Positions 44,813 through 53,626 of a stretch of 64,000 bases of DNA are shown piece by piece (the stretch's first letter is position 1; every line of letters starts with the position of its first letter). A model generated the notes under the pieces. The model saw only the letters and a list, made by a program, of their open reading frames with translations, ran no database searches and had not been told where the DNA came from. Origin of the DNA: Sulfurimicrobium sp964552675 (GTDB lineage Bacteria; Pseudomonadota; Gammaproteobacteria; Burkholderiales; Sulfuricellaceae); contig CAZKHJ010000008.1 of assembly GCA_964552675.1 (NCBI GenBank), positions 1 to 64,000 of the forward strand, given 5' to 3'. The position numbers and the translations under genes were made by a program.

Positions 44813-45664
44813 ATGGCTGCTGCCGGCCTGCTATGGCGCCTGGCCCTCGTCTTCTGGCTGACGCTGGGCGCCAGCCTGGCGCAGGGCGAGGTTGCCGTGC
44901 CGCCGCTGAAGGCGCGCGTGACCGATCTCACCGGCACCCTGACGGCGCAGCAGACCGGCGAACTTGAATCCCTGCTGCGCGATTTCGAGGCGCGCAAGGG
45001 TAGCCAGTTCGCCGTGCTCATGCTGCCCACCACCCAGCCGGAAAGCATCGAGCAATCCGCCATCCGCGTCGCCGAACAGTGGAAGCTGGGACGCAAGGGC
45101 GTGGATGATGGCGTCCTGTTGCTGGTTGCCAAGCAGGATCGCGCGCTGCGTCTCGAAGTGGGGTATGGCCTGGAAGGCGTGCTGCCCGATGCGGTGGCGA
45201 AGCGCATCATCAGCGAAGTGATCACGCCCTATTTTCAGCAGGGCGATTTCAACGGCGGCCTCCGTGCCGGCGTTCAGCGCACTATTCAGGTGATCGAAGG
45301 CGAGCCGTTGCCGCCGCCCACTGCCCGGAAAAGTGCCCGTAACGGCGCAAATTTCTTCGAGGATGTCCTGCCTGCGGCGATGGTGTTCATCTTTGTCGTA
45401 GGTGGTTTGTTGCGCGCTATTTTCGGGCGGTTTCTCGGTGGCCTGGTGGCGGGTGGGGTGTCATTTTTTGGCGCCTGGCTGATGCTGGGTTCTTTCCTGC
45501 CAGCACTGTTCATCGCCCTGGTGGCGTTGCTGATCACCGTCAGCAGCGGCGGGCGGGGCGGCCCCTTTGTGGGTGGTGGCGGGGGTGGGGGCTTCGGCGG
45601 CGGAGGGGGTTTTTCCGGTGGTGGTGGCGGATTTGGTGGCGGCGGTGCTTCCGGGAGGTGGTAG
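44813..45664 (+). CDS. TPM-domain membrane protein (YgcG-like)
   Basis: A 283-residue envelope protein. A signal peptide (VFWLTLGASLAQGEV) leads into a TPM domain from about residue 33 to 160 (ARVTDLTGTLTAQQTGELES, KGVDDGVLLLVAKQDRALRL, EVGYGLEGVLPDAVAKRIIS), then two membrane helices and a glycine-rich tail with FGGGGGFSGGGGGFGGGGAS. The glycine tail is standard for this family. It begins three bases after lemA. Proposed roles include metal-dependent phosphatase activity or photosystem/respiratory assembly; not decided here. Confidence 0.88.
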   Translation: MAAAGLLWRLALVFWLTLGASLAQGEVAVPPLKARVTDLTGTLTAQQTGELESLLRDFEARKGSQFAVLMLPTTQPESIEQSAIRVAEQWKLGRKGVDDGVLLLVAKQDRALRLEVGYGLEGVLPDAVAKRIISEVITPYFQQGDFNGGLRAGVQRTIQVIEGEPLPPPTARKSARNGANFFEDVLPAAMVFIFVVGGLLRAIFGRFLGGLVAGGVSFFGAWLMLGSFLPALFIALVALLITVSSGGRGGPFVGGGGGGGFGGGGGFSGGGGGFGGGGASGRW

Positions 45665-45666
45665 GA

Positions 45667-46164
45667 ATGACGATGACAAGAATATTACGCCACCTGTTCA
45701 TGCCGCCCTGGCTGGTGCGGCGCTATTTCCCTCGCGCCACCATGGCCGGCATCGAGCGTGCAATCGGCGCATCGGAGTTGTTGCATGGCGGGGAACTGCG
45801 CTTTGCTGTCGAAACGTCGCTGGATCTGCTTCCCCTGCTGCACGGGCAGCAGGCGCGCGACAGGGCGCTGGAAATTTTCTCCCGGTTGCGCGTGTGGGAT
45901 ACCGAACACAATAGCGGCGTGCTGATCTATCTGCTGCTTGCCGACCGCGATGTGGAAATCGTTGCCGATCGGGGCATCGCCGCAAATGTGGGCAGCGAGG
46001 AGTGGGAGCGCATCTGCCGCCTGATGGAAGCAGCCTTTCGCCAGGGAGATTTCGAGGCAGGCGTGCTGGCCGGTGTCCGTGAAGTCACGGCCTTGCTGGT
46101 TCAGCATTGCCCCGCCGGGGCGCGCAATCCCAACGAACTGCCAGACCAGCCGGCGGTGTTATGA
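45667..46164 (+). CDS. Second TPM-domain protein
   Basis: A 165-residue TPM-domain protein without a clear signal peptide. It shows the TPM pattern SGVLIYLLLADRDVEIVADR with GIAANVGSEEWERICRLMEA and ends in a cysteine-containing tail. ATG 45667 has GGAGG eight bases upstream. It completes the lemA-TPM-TPM operon; the shorter cytoplasmic paralogue is commonly found beside the longer one. Its stop overlaps the end of the convergent lplT gene by six bases. Confidence 0.85.
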   Translation: MTMTRILRHLFMPPWLVRRYFPRATMAGIERAIGASELLHGGELRFAVETSLDLLPLLHGQQARDRALEIFSRLRVWDTEHNSGVLIYLLLADRDVEIVADRGIAANVGSEEWERICRLMEAAFRQGDFEAGVLAGVREVTALLVQHCPAGARNPNELPDQPAVL

Positions 46165-47373
46165 GGAAGCTGTGATGCGATGGTAGTGGCGGCAGATCAG
46201 CCACATCGACAGGCTGACGAAGGCGCCGAAGGTGATGGTGATGGTATTGATCGAGATGCCGGCCTTGACCATCATGGCGTAGCCGCCAAGCAGCAGCAGG
46301 ATGCTGATATTTTCATTGAAATTCTGTACTGCGATGGAGTGCCCCGCGCCCATCAGCAGGTGGCCGCGATGCTGTAGCAGGGCGTTCATCGGCACCACGA
46401 AAAAACCACCCAGCGCGCCGATCACGAACAGCAGGGCAACGGCGAAGCGCCAGTCGCTGACGAAAACCATCAAGGCTACGGCGATGCCCATCAGGATGCC
46501 GGTGGGCAGCACCTTGACGGCTTTTTCCAGGGTCACGAACTTGCCCGCGATGACCGAGCCGACGGCAATGCCGACTGCCACCACGGCGGTGAGCTGGGTG
46601 GCCTTTTCCAGATCGAATTTCAGCGCCAGCGCGGCCCAGGTCAGCACCACCAGGCGCAGGGTCGCGCCCGCGCCCCAGAACAGGGTGGTGACGGCGAGCG
46701 AAATCTGCCCCTGCGGGTCGCGCCACAGCAGCCTGAAGGCGTGCCAGAAATCGTGCAGCACGAAGAGCGGGGATTTTTTCGGCAGCTTGTGGTCGATCGC
46801 CACCCGTGGGATGAACAGGTTGAAAACCGCTGCGCCGACATACAGTACGGTGGTGACAATGATCGCGAAACGGGGCGCGCTGATTTCGAGATTCATCCCG
46901 GCCAGTGCTGCTGCGGCAAGCTTCGGATTCAGCAGCATGCCGCCGATGATGGCGCCCAGCACGATGGCCGCCACCGTGGCGCCTTCCATCCAGCTGTTGG
47001 CGACCACCAGTTTCCCGGGGGGCAGATACTCGGTAAGGATGCCGTATTTGGCGGGGGAGTAAGCGGCCGCGCCCAGACCCACGATGCCGTAAGCGTACAG
47101 CGGCGGCATGCCGAACAGCATGGCAAGGCAGCCGCCGAACTTGATGCTGTTGCTGATGAACATTACCCGCCCTTTGGGGATGGAGTCGGCAAAAGCGCCA
47201 ACGAAGGGCGCAAGCAGAATGTAGGACACCACGAAAAACTGCTGCAGTACGGGCGTGTGCCAGTCCGGTGCGCTGAGTTCCTTGAGCAGGGCGATGGCGG
47301 CAAAAAGCAGGGCGTTGTCGGCCAGGGCGGACAGGAACTGGGCCGCAAGGATGATGTAAAAACCGAGATTCAT
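46159..47373 (-). CDS. lplT: Lysophospholipid transporter LplT
   Basis: A 404-residue MFS-type flippase that carries lysophospholipids inward across the cytoplasmic membrane for re-acylation. Recognisable blocks are LSALADNALLFAAIALLKEL, GAFADSIPKGRVMFISNSIK and YSPAKYGILTEYLPPGKLVV near residues 105-124, with about 12 hydrophobic segments. In E. coli lplT is followed by aas; no acyltransferase gene is next to it here. It converges with the TPM gene and is separated from the fructosamine kinase gene by about 80 bases. Confidence 0.9.
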   Translation of the reverse strand: MNLGFYIILAAQFLSALADNALLFAAIALLKELSAPDWHTPVLQQFFVVSYILLAPFVGAFADSIPKGRVMFISNSIKFGGCLAMLFGMPPLYAYGIVGLGAAAYSPAKYGILTEYLPPGKLVVANSWMEGATVAAIVLGAIIGGMLLNPKLAAAALAGMNLEISAPRFAIIVTTVLYVGAAVFNLFIPRVAIDHKLPKKSPLFVLHDFWHAFRLLWRDPQGQISLAVTTLFWGAGATLRLVVLTWAALALKFDLEKATQLTAVVAVGIAVGSVIAGKFVTLEKAVKVLPTGILMGIAVALMVFVSDWRFAVALLFVIGALGGFFVVPMNALLQHRGHLLMGAGHSIAVQNFNENISILLLLGGYAMMVKAGISINTITITFGAFVSLSMWLICRHYHRITASS

Positions 47374-47452
47374 CGCGGAATGATTGGAGCGGCTTCAAGC
47401 ATGTGTCAGGCTTTATACCATGAAAACCGAAAGCCTGTCTTGCCGTGAGCGG

Positions 47453-48367
47453 TTAAGCAATTTCCCCCAGCAGGCGCTCGGTCATGCGCTCGGCCTGGGC
47501 CGCATAGCCGCCGCCGAACAGGTTGGCGTGGTTGAGGATGTGATACAGGTTGTAGAGCGTTTTGCGTACCGCATAGCCGTGGTCGAGGGGCCAGGCCTCG
47601 CGATAGGCGGCATGGAAGCGGGGAGAGAAACCGCCGAACAGTTCGGTCATGGCCAGGTCGGTTTCACGGTCGCCGTAATACACCGCCGGGTCGAAGATTA
47701 CCGCCTCGCCGTGTGGTCCGGCGGCGCAGTTGCCACCCCACAGGTCGCCATGCAGCAGCGAGGGCAGCGGTGCGTAGCCGGGGAAAAACTGGGGCAGGGA
47801 TAACAGCAGGCGCTCCCCCTTGCGCTGGAGTTCGCCGCGAAAGCCGTTTTTTGCGGCGAGCCGGAGCTGGAAGCCGAGCCGCTGCTCGCGCCAGAAAGCA
47901 ATCCAGTCCCTATGCTGGACATTGCTCTGGTGCGTGGAGCCGATGGTGTTGTCGCGCTGCCAGCCGTGTTGTTCCGCAGTGTGGCGGTGCATTTCTGCCA
48001 GTTGCCGCCCCAGCGCCTCGCTCGTCGCGTTGCCGCAGGTGCCCATTTCGATGAATTCCAGCACCAGATAGGCGGCGTGATTCGATACGCCCCGGCAGAT
48101 CGGTCGTGGCACACGGATGCTGTGGCTGCCGGCGATTTCATCCAGGCCCGCCGCTTCCGCCTCGAACATGGCTGCGCGGCTGGCTTGGTTGAGTTTGACG
48201 AAATAGCGTTGCCCGTTTCCTTCGATCATGAAGGCCCGGTTGATGTCGCCGCCGCTGATGTTCCGGCTGTTTCGGAGGGCGAAGGGCTGGCCTGTGGCGG
48301 CGGAAATTTCGCGGGAGATTTCCGGCCATATTCCTACCTGGCTGTCCTGATGTCCTGGCATGGCCAT
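47453..48367 (-). CDS. Fructosamine/ketosamine-3-kinase family protein
   Basis: A 304-residue cytoplasmic kinase of the family that phosphorylates sugar-modified (glycated) amines so that the modification is shed. Motifs visible are NISGGDINRAFMIEGNGQRY with FVKLN (ATP site lysine), the catalytic LLHGDLWGGNCAAGPHGEAV and metal-binding IFDPAVYYGDRETDLAMTEL. These match the aminoglycoside-kinase-like fold. Substrate is inferred from the family. Its promoter region faces the divergent MBL-fold gene. Confidence 0.9.
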   Translation of the reverse strand: MAMPGHQDSQVGIWPEISREISAATGQPFALRNSRNISGGDINRAFMIEGNGQRYFVKLNQASRAAMFEAEAAGLDEIAGSHSIRVPRPICRGVSNHAAYLVLEFIEMGTCGNATSEALGRQLAEMHRHTAEQHGWQRDNTIGSTHQSNVQHRDWIAFWREQRLGFQLRLAAKNGFRGELQRKGERLLLSLPQFFPGYAPLPSLLHGDLWGGNCAAGPHGEAVIFDPAVYYGDRETDLAMTELFGGFSPRFHAAYREAWPLDHGYAVRKTLYNLYHILNHANLFGGGYAAQAERMTERLLGEIA

Positions 48368-48445
48368 TCTCTGCGTTATACTGAAAAATTAATTGTATCA
48401 GCGCACCAGGCGCATGCTGATACTTAACACCAATCCGGAGTCGAG

Positions 48446-49375
48446 ATGAAAAAACTGATGCTGGCGATCCTGCTGCTTTCCTTCTTGGGGGTGGCCTCGG
48501 CTGCCCCGAAAATGGCCCCGCCCAAGGTGGTCAAGATCAACGAGCGGGTCTATGCCCTGCTCGGGCCGCTGGGCGTGCCCAGCAAGCACAACCAGGGCTA
48601 TATGGTGAACAGCACCGTCATCATCGGTGATCAGGGCGTGATCCTGGTGGATAGCGGCGCTTCGGACGAAGTGGGCAGCCATCTGCGCCAGGCTGTCGCC
48701 AAACTGACGCCCAAACCGGTCACCCATGTGATCAATACCCACCATCACGGTGATCATGTGCTGGGCAATATTGTTTTCAAGGAAGCGGAAGTCATCAGCT
48801 CGGAAATCTGCCGCGAAATGGTGAACAAGACCGGCGACGAATGGGTGGCGCTGGTGGAGAGCCTGATCGGCCGCAAACTGCCGAATACCCGTCCGGTGCC
48901 GGCCACGGTGACGTTCGCCGGCGAAAACTCCAGAATGGAGCGCACCATCCAGGGCGTCAAACTGGTTTTCTGGGTGCCACCTGGCTCGCATACGGTGGGC
49001 GACATGGTGGTCTATCTGCCGGACGACAAGGTGCTGGTGGGCGGTGATATCCTGGTGAACGGGACCATCCCGGTGATGCGCGATGCCCTGGTCAGGAACT
49101 GGGTCGGCGCGCTGGAAATGGTGCAGGATTTCGATGCCGCAACCATCGTTCCCGGCCATGGGCCGCTCATGACCAAGGCGGATGTCGCCCGCCTGCAGCG
49201 CCAGATGGCAGGGTTCTACGCGGGCGTGGAAGCAGGCTACAAGAAGGGTTTGAGCGACAGCGAAACGCGGAAAACGCTGGATGTGAAGGAATGGAAAAAA
49301 CTCGAAGGGTTTGAGGCCAATATCGGCGGCAATGTGAATCGCGCCTATCTGGAAATCGAACAGGCCAGTTTCTGA
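48446..49375 (+). CDS. Periplasmic MBL-fold metallohydrolase (SoxH-like)
   Basis: A 309-residue secreted metallo-beta-lactamase-fold hydrolase. A signal peptide (KKLMLAILLLSFLGVASAAP) precedes the fold; the metal site is in HVINTHHHGDHVLGNIVFKE (HHHGDH), with further ligands in GSHTVGDMVV, GGDILVNG and IVPGHGPLM. Similar proteins accompany sox sulfur-oxidation genes or quinohemoprotein systems. No sox genes are in this window, so the SoxH similarity is a general family likeness. Confidence 0.85.
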   Translation: MKKLMLAILLLSFLGVASAAPKMAPPKVVKINERVYALLGPLGVPSKHNQGYMVNSTVIIGDQGVILVDSGASDEVGSHLRQAVAKLTPKPVTHVINTHHHGDHVLGNIVFKEAEVISSEICREMVNKTGDEWVALVESLIGRKLPNTRPVPATVTFAGENSRMERTIQGVKLVFWVPPGSHTVGDMVVYLPDDKVLVGGDILVNGTIPVMRDALVRNWVGALEMVQDFDAATIVPGHGPLMTKADVARLQRQMAGFYAGVEAGYKKGLSDSETRKTLDVKEWKKLEGFEANIGGNVNRAYLEIEQASF

Positions 49376-49389
49376 ATGGGGAAATTTTG

Positions 49390-50676
49390 TTATTCGGCAG
49401 TTAGCGAGGTGACGAGCAGTTCAAAATGCTTGCGCTGATCGTCGGGGAAATTCATGGCTGGCAGCGAAATCTGTCGGGCAAGTTCGCGTAGGCGCCATTC
49501 GATTTCAAAGATAACCGTCTCGATTTCTAGCGCCAGGCAATCCATATCTGTAGTGGATAACGAATCCGTGGTCAGAAATTCGGAAATTCCTGTGGCATTT
49601 AATGCACGCCTAAGCATCAATAATCGTTCCTTGATGCGTTCGTGCAGTTTGCCTGGATCGCCTCCGAATTTTGGAAACTCATCAAGATGAGCCAGCGTGT
49701 TGTGCAAGGTCATATCGACTCGTTTTGCCCGTCTAATGACGTCATCACTGGAATCCACGATGTACGGCGTGGAGGCGGCATTGTCGTCTTGTTTCAAGAT
49801 AGTCGAGAACAGGGAGACAATCTCCTTGGGATATTCGCCAGGAACAACCTTTACCGCCAGACACGCCCGCTCCCGTACATTGCAATTCTTGGAAAACACA
49901 CCGCACATGACTTCGGTAACGAGCAGAATATTGCCTAGTGGAGTGATATTCTGGGCGCCGATTTGTCTGGGGTATCCAAAACAGTTTGGACGTTCGTGGT
50001 GTTCGGCAACTGCAGTGGAAATGGATTTTGGGAGTGGCATTGTCCCTTCTATTACCAGTTGTCCAATACGAGGATGAGCGGCGATATGTTTCCACTCCTC
50101 GGGCGTTAGTGTTCGACCTGCCTGGCGATAATCAGGATTGATATAAAGCTCCCCCACATCATGCAGAAGAGATGCCATCGCGGCATGTTGCATTTGCATT
50201 GGGTCGATGCCGAGCTGGGCGCCGATTCCCAGACTGGTAACCAGGGCCAGCGCGAGATGGTTGTGAGTGCCTTCCTGTGAAGCATGCCCCATGCTTGCCA
50301 GCATTGTACTTACGCGCCCTAGTTGCATTCCCCGAATCGTGGACATGACCTCGCTGCGGACGCTGGCTGGCTGCAAGAGTTTTTGCAGTGGGGGGATTTT
50401 CTCAAGCAAGGCTTCAACTTCTACCAACAGTTTGGCAGGAGTGGTGCCGTCCTTGACTGTCAGGCTTGTTTCAAGTGGCTGGCTTAGTTTGAAGCGAAGC
50501 AAGCGTTCATGGAGCGTATGATCAATGCGTGCCCCTTTGGCAACCAGTTTTGTTCCCCGCGAATCGTACACATCTTCACTGGCCACAACTTCATGAGTAC
50601 GGGCAAGATGCTCCACATTCCGTACATAGTGGACATTGGGTTGTGAAAGATCCAACTCATCGGATTGATCTGTCAT
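49390..50676 (-). CDS. HD-GYP-domain cyclic-di-GMP phosphodiesterase-like protein
   Basis: A 428-residue cytoplasmic protein with an HD-GYP domain in its middle (about residues 145-290): histidine-aspartate in SLLHDVGELYINPDYR, then AAHPRIGQLVIEG, AEHHERPNCFGYPRQIGAQN. The usual HDIGK lysine is glutamate here, while GYP is intact. The N-terminal part contains YDSRGTKLVAKGARI, as in many HD-GYP proteins. ATG at 50676 has GGATGG eight bases before it. Its GC content is visibly lower than neighbours, which suggests transfer from elsewhere. Confidence 0.85.
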   Translation of the reverse strand: MTDQSDELDLSQPNVHYVRNVEHLARTHEVVASEDVYDSRGTKLVAKGARIDHTLHERLLRFKLSQPLETSLTVKDGTTPAKLLVEVEALLEKIPPLQKLLQPASVRSEVMSTIRGMQLGRVSTMLASMGHASQEGTHNHLALALVTSLGIGAQLGIDPMQMQHAAMASLLHDVGELYINPDYRQAGRTLTPEEWKHIAAHPRIGQLVIEGTMPLPKSISTAVAEHHERPNCFGYPRQIGAQNITPLGNILLVTEVMCGVFSKNCNVRERACLAVKVVPGEYPKEIVSLFSTILKQDDNAASTPYIVDSSDDVIRRAKRVDMTLHNTLAHLDEFPKFGGDPGKLHERIKERLLMLRRALNATGISEFLTTDSLSTTDMDCLALEIETVIFEIEWRLRELARQISLPAMNFPDDQRKHFELLVTSLTAE

Positions 50677-50732
50677 TATTGCCATCCAATTACATATTGA
50701 TCTAACTGCCACTGCTGGGTCATGGGAGGCAA

Positions 50733-51776
50733 TCAGTCCATCAGCTTGCGTGCTTCGGCCACCTGGCCGCGGTAGGCGTCGAAAATGTTGCGCAGGGCGT
50801 CGGCCATGGTGACCTGGGGTTTCCAGCCCAGTTCGCGCATGGTGTTCTCGATTTTCGGCACGCGATTCTGCACGTCCTGATAGCCCTTGCCGTAATAGTC
50901 GGCTGAAGTGACCTCGATCATGTTCACTTTTTTGGCGCTGTCGCGGTATTCCTCATAGTCCATGGAAAGTGCCAGCATCATCTGCGCCAGTTCCTTGACG
51001 GAATAGTTGTTGGACGGATTGCCGATGTTGTAGATCTTGCCGCTGGCCACGCCATCCTTGTTCTCGATGATTTTCATCAGCGCGTCGATGCCGTCCGAGG
51101 CGTAGGTGTAGGAGCGCTTGGCCGCGCCGCCGTCCACCAGCTTGATGTCCTCGCCGCGCACGATGTGGCCGAGGAACTGGGTGATGACGCGCGAGCTGCC
51201 TTCCTTGGCGGTGTTGATGTTGTCCAGCCCTGCGCCGATCCAGTTGAAGGGGCGGAACAGGGTGAAATTGAATTCGGTTTTCATGGCGTAGGCGAAGATC
51301 ACCCGGTCCATCAGCTGCTTGGAGCAGGAGTAGATCCAGCGCGGCTTGTTGATCGGCCCCAGGATCAGCTCGGAGTTTTCCGGGTCGAATTCGTCGTCGC
51401 GGCACATGCCGTAGACTTCCGAGGTGGAGGGGAAAATCAGGTGTTTGCCGTACTGGACGCACTGGCGCACGATCGGCAGGTTGGCCTCGAAGTCCAGTTC
51501 GAATACCTTGAGCGGTTCCTTGACATAGGTCGCCGGGGTGGCGATGGCCACCAGCGGCAGGACCACGTCGCATTTCTTGACGTGGTACTCGATCCACTCC
51601 TTGTTGATGGTGATGTCGCCCTCAAAGAAGTTGAAGCGCGGGTTGTCCATCAGGTCGGCCACGCGCTCGCTGTACATGTCCATGCCGTACACTTCCCAGT
51701 CGGTGGTGTCGAGAATGCGCTGGGAGAGGTGATGGCCGATAAAGCCGTTGACGCCAAGAATCAGAACCTTTTTCAC
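50733..51776 (-). CDS. UDP-glucuronate decarboxylase, ArnA dehydrogenase-domain type
   Basis: A 347-residue SDR enzyme matching the C-terminal half of ArnA, which oxidatively decarboxylates UDP-glucuronate to the UDP-4-keto-pentose on the path to 4-amino-4-deoxy-arabinose (Ara4N). It begins KKVLILGVNGFIGHHLSQRI (NAD site), and has PSTSEVYGMCRDDEFDPENS and the YxxxK pair in WIYSCSKQLMDRVIFAYAMK. It is a separate gene, overlapping the formyltransferase gene by four bases, whereas enterobacterial ArnA is one fused protein. It ends the minus arm of the sugar cluster. Confidence 0.92.
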   Translation of the reverse strand: MKKVLILGVNGFIGHHLSQRILDTTDWEVYGMDMYSERVADLMDNPRFNFFEGDITINKEWIEYHVKKCDVVLPLVAIATPATYVKEPLKVFELDFEANLPIVRQCVQYGKHLIFPSTSEVYGMCRDDEFDPENSELILGPINKPRWIYSCSKQLMDRVIFAYAMKTEFNFTLFRPFNWIGAGLDNINTAKEGSSRVITQFLGHIVRGEDIKLVDGGAAKRSYTYASDGIDALMKIIENKDGVASGKIYNIGNPSNNYSVKELAQMMLALSMDYEEYRDSAKKVNMIEVTSADYYGKGYQDVQNRVPKIENTMRELGWKPQVTMADALRNIFDAYRGQVAEARKLMD

Positions 51777-52726
51777 GGTTTTCCTTTCAATTCATAATCT
51801 TCAAAGGGCACAGGCGCGTTGCCGAAGCGTGCCGTAAATTCTTCTGCATCCAGTGCCTGCCCATCCCATTCGAATGCCAGCACCCGCAGTGCCTTGCCAT
51901 CGCCGCACTCGGCGTAGCAGCGGCCATTTTCACAATAAAAGGCTGGAACCGCGCTGCGACATGCCTGCGCAGGTGCCGGCATGGTCCGCAGCACCCGCAT
52001 CGGTTTGCCGGCCAGCTGGGTGAAGGCGCCGGGGTAGGGCGGCGCCACGGCGCGCACCAGATTATGGATAGCCTGCGCCGATTCAAGCCAGCGGATTTTA
52101 CCATCTTCTGCGCGTCGTCCGCCGAAATAGCCGCCCTGGCTCAAGTCCTGCGGTGTGAGTTGCGCCGTTCCTGCCAGTAACGCTGGCAGGCAGCGGTCAA
52201 GCGCCACTTCCGCCGCGCAGGTGACCTTGTGGAACACCTCCAGCGCGGTATCGTCGGGCAGGATGGGCACGGCCTGCTGATCCACGATGGCGCCGTTGTC
52301 CGGCTTCTCGTTCATGACATGCAGCGTCGCCCCGGTTTCCTTCTCGCCCCGGATGATCGCCCAGTTCACCGGCACCCGGCCGCGGTACCTGGGCAGCAGC
52401 GAACCGTGCATGTTGTAGGCGCCGCGCGCGGGGATGTCGAGGATGTCCTTCTTCAGCATGTGGCGGTAATAGAAGGAAAACAGGAAGTCCGGGCGCAGGG
52501 CGCGAATGCGCTCGATGATGTCCGGCGTGTTGGGATCGTCCGGGGTGATGACGGGGATGTCGTGCCGCGCGGCCAGTTCCGCCACGCTGTCGAACCAGAT
52601 GGTTTCTGCGGGGTTGTCGGTGTGGGTGACGACCAGTTCAACCTTTACGCCATGGGCGAGCAGGACCGACAGGCAGCGCACGCCGACGTTGTGGTAGGCG
52701 AAAACAATCGCACGGTGTGGGAGCAT
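51773..52726 (-). CDS. UDP-Ara4N formyltransferase, ArnA N-terminal-domain type
   Basis: A 317-residue enzyme matching the N-terminal half of ArnA; it formylates UDP-Ara4N with 10-formyl-tetrahydrofolate. It contains IVFAYHNVGVRCLSVLLAHG, the catalytic asparagine and histidine in YNMHGSLLPRYRGRVPVNWA, and the aspartate in KPDNGAIVDQ. It starts nine bases after the higA stop, on the same strand, so it may be read from the TA genes' promoter as well as from the arn promoter. Its stop overlaps the decarboxylase gene. Confidence 0.92.
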   Translation of the reverse strand: MLPHRAIVFAYHNVGVRCLSVLLAHGVKVELVVTHTDNPAETIWFDSVAELAARHDIPVITPDDPNTPDIIERIRALRPDFLFSFYYRHMLKKDILDIPARGAYNMHGSLLPRYRGRVPVNWAIIRGEKETGATLHVMNEKPDNGAIVDQQAVPILPDDTALEVFHKVTCAAEVALDRCLPALLAGTAQLTPQDLSQGGYFGGRRAEDGKIRWLESAQAIHNLVRAVAPPYPGAFTQLAGKPMRVLRTMPAPAQACRSAVPAFYCENGRCYAECGDGKALRVLAFEWDGQALDAEEFTARFGNAPVPFEDYELKGKP

Positions 52727-52734
52727 AAGGGACT

Positions 52735-53043
52735 TTAGGCTGCCTGCGCCATCGGCGAGATATCCTGCTCAATTTTCGCGCCGTTTTCTGAAAGGGTGAT
52801 TTTCAGGTCGAAGTCGGCCTGAAGACCCAGCCAGAATTCAGCGCTGGTACCGAAGTAGCGCGCCAGTCTCAATGCTGTATCGGCGCTGATGGCCCGTCGT
52901 TCGCGCACGATGTCGTTGATGCGCAGCGCGGGAACGCGCAGGGCGAGGGCCAGCGCGTTGGCGGATAGCCCCAGCGGAATCAGGAATTCCTCGCGCAGGA
53001 TTTCGCCCGGATGGATTGGGCGCATGCCATTAACCATGTTCAT
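52735..53043 (-). CDS. higA: HigA-type antitoxin without an adjacent HigB
   Basis: A 102-residue XRE-type regulator of the HigA addiction family: RPIHPGEILREEFLIPLGLS, NALALALRVPALRINDIVRE and RYFGTSAEFWLGLQADFDLK. The preferred start is ATG 53043 at MNMVNGMRPIHPG; ATG 53064 would add seven residues without a ribosome site. HigA normally follows a HigB toxin gene, but here the preceding gene is a HicA toxin. It could be an orphan antitoxin or a regulator of the locus. Confidence 0.85.
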   Translation of the reverse strand: MNMVNGMRPIHPGEILREEFLIPLGLSANALALALRVPALRINDIVRERRAISADTALRLARYFGTSAEFWLGLQADFDLKITLSENGAKIEQDISPMAQAA

Positions 53044-53087
53044 GATTACCGCTACCCCGTCCATGGAGGGTGAGGAAACGCAATGAT

Positions 53088-53300
53088 TTACAAATCACCA
53101 GGTTTCAGGCCGGTATGTTTGGAGATACGGGCAAGCATGCGTGGTCCGATTTCTTCTCCATCATGAAATGCAAACACGAAATCCGGCCAGTCAGAGCGCG
53201 TCAAGGTGCGGTGTGATCCTGTCTGGCGTTTGATTTTCCAGCCGATGCCAAATAGAGCAGCAAGAACACGCCTGGCTTTGGCCGATGGCCACTGGCTCAT
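53088..53300 (-). CDS. hicA: HicA-type mRNA-interferase toxin
   Basis: A 70-residue toxin with the double-stranded-RNA-binding-like HicA fold: KARRVLAALFGIGWKIKRQT and the active histidine in GSHRTLTRSDW, ending ISKHTGLKPGDL. It overlaps the hicB gene by four bases (ATGA). The gene order here is hicB then hicA, the reverse of the classical hicAB order but known in other genomes. It blocks translation by cutting mRNA in homologues. Confidence 0.9.
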   Translation of the reverse strand: MSQWPSAKARRVLAALFGIGWKIKRQTGSHRTLTRSDWPDFVFAFHDGEEIGPRMLARISKHTGLKPGDL

Positions 53301-53503
53301 GCCGCAACGAATTCAATATTAATTGGCATAGGCCGGTTTTCGCCTGATTCGATGCGGTCAGCAAGTGTGCGAAGCGCAAGTGTTTCAGCTTTCGCCATCG
53401 CCTCTTCAGGAGATTTTCCGTAAGTTAGCACGCCGGGGATTTCGGGAACCTCTGCCAACCAGCGGCCATCGGATTCACGTTCATACTCGATATGAAAATT
53501 CAT
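53297..53503 (-). CDS. hicB: HicB-type antitoxin
   Basis: A 68-residue antitoxin of the short HicB type: MNFHIEYERESDGRWLAEVP and EIPGVLTYGKSPEEAMAKAE (partial RNase-H-like fold). GGAGGCATC precedes the ATG. It lacks an obvious DNA-binding tail, so autorepression may need the complex with HicA or HigA. A 17-base palindrome lies about 45 bases upstream. Confidence 0.9.
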   Translation of the reverse strand: MNFHIEYERESDGRWLAEVPEIPGVLTYGKSPEEAMAKAETLALRTLADRIESGENRPMPINIEFVAA

Positions 53504-53547
53504 GATGCCTCCAACGTGTAAGTCTTATGCAGGGCGCCAAGCAAAGC

Positions 53548-53564
53548 GCATTGCGTCGCAATGC
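53548..53564. promoter_or_regulatory. Palindrome upstream of hicB
   Basis: GCATTGCG-T-CGCAATGC is a perfect 8+1+8 palindrome about 45 bases before the hicB start, in the 123-base gap between arnC and the TA genes. A toxin-antitoxin operator is the likeliest role; a hairpin marking the end of arnC is the alternative. Confidence 0.5.
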
Positions 53565-53626
53565 TACTCTACGGGGCCATGACCATCAAGCAGCATGCAA
53601 CTCTGTCTGAACTGATGTACATCCAG

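Noticed and set aside
44813..45664. Glycine-rich tail as a possible simple-repeat expansion or frameshift
   Set aside because: Gly-rich C-terminal tails are normal for YgcG-like TPM proteins, and the frame stays open to a stop just before the next gene.
53088..53503. HicA/HicB as the HigB partner of HigA
   Set aside because: The toxin has the short HicA pattern with GSHRTL and lacks the HigB/RelE fold; the second protein is HicB-like. HigA therefore stays an orphan.
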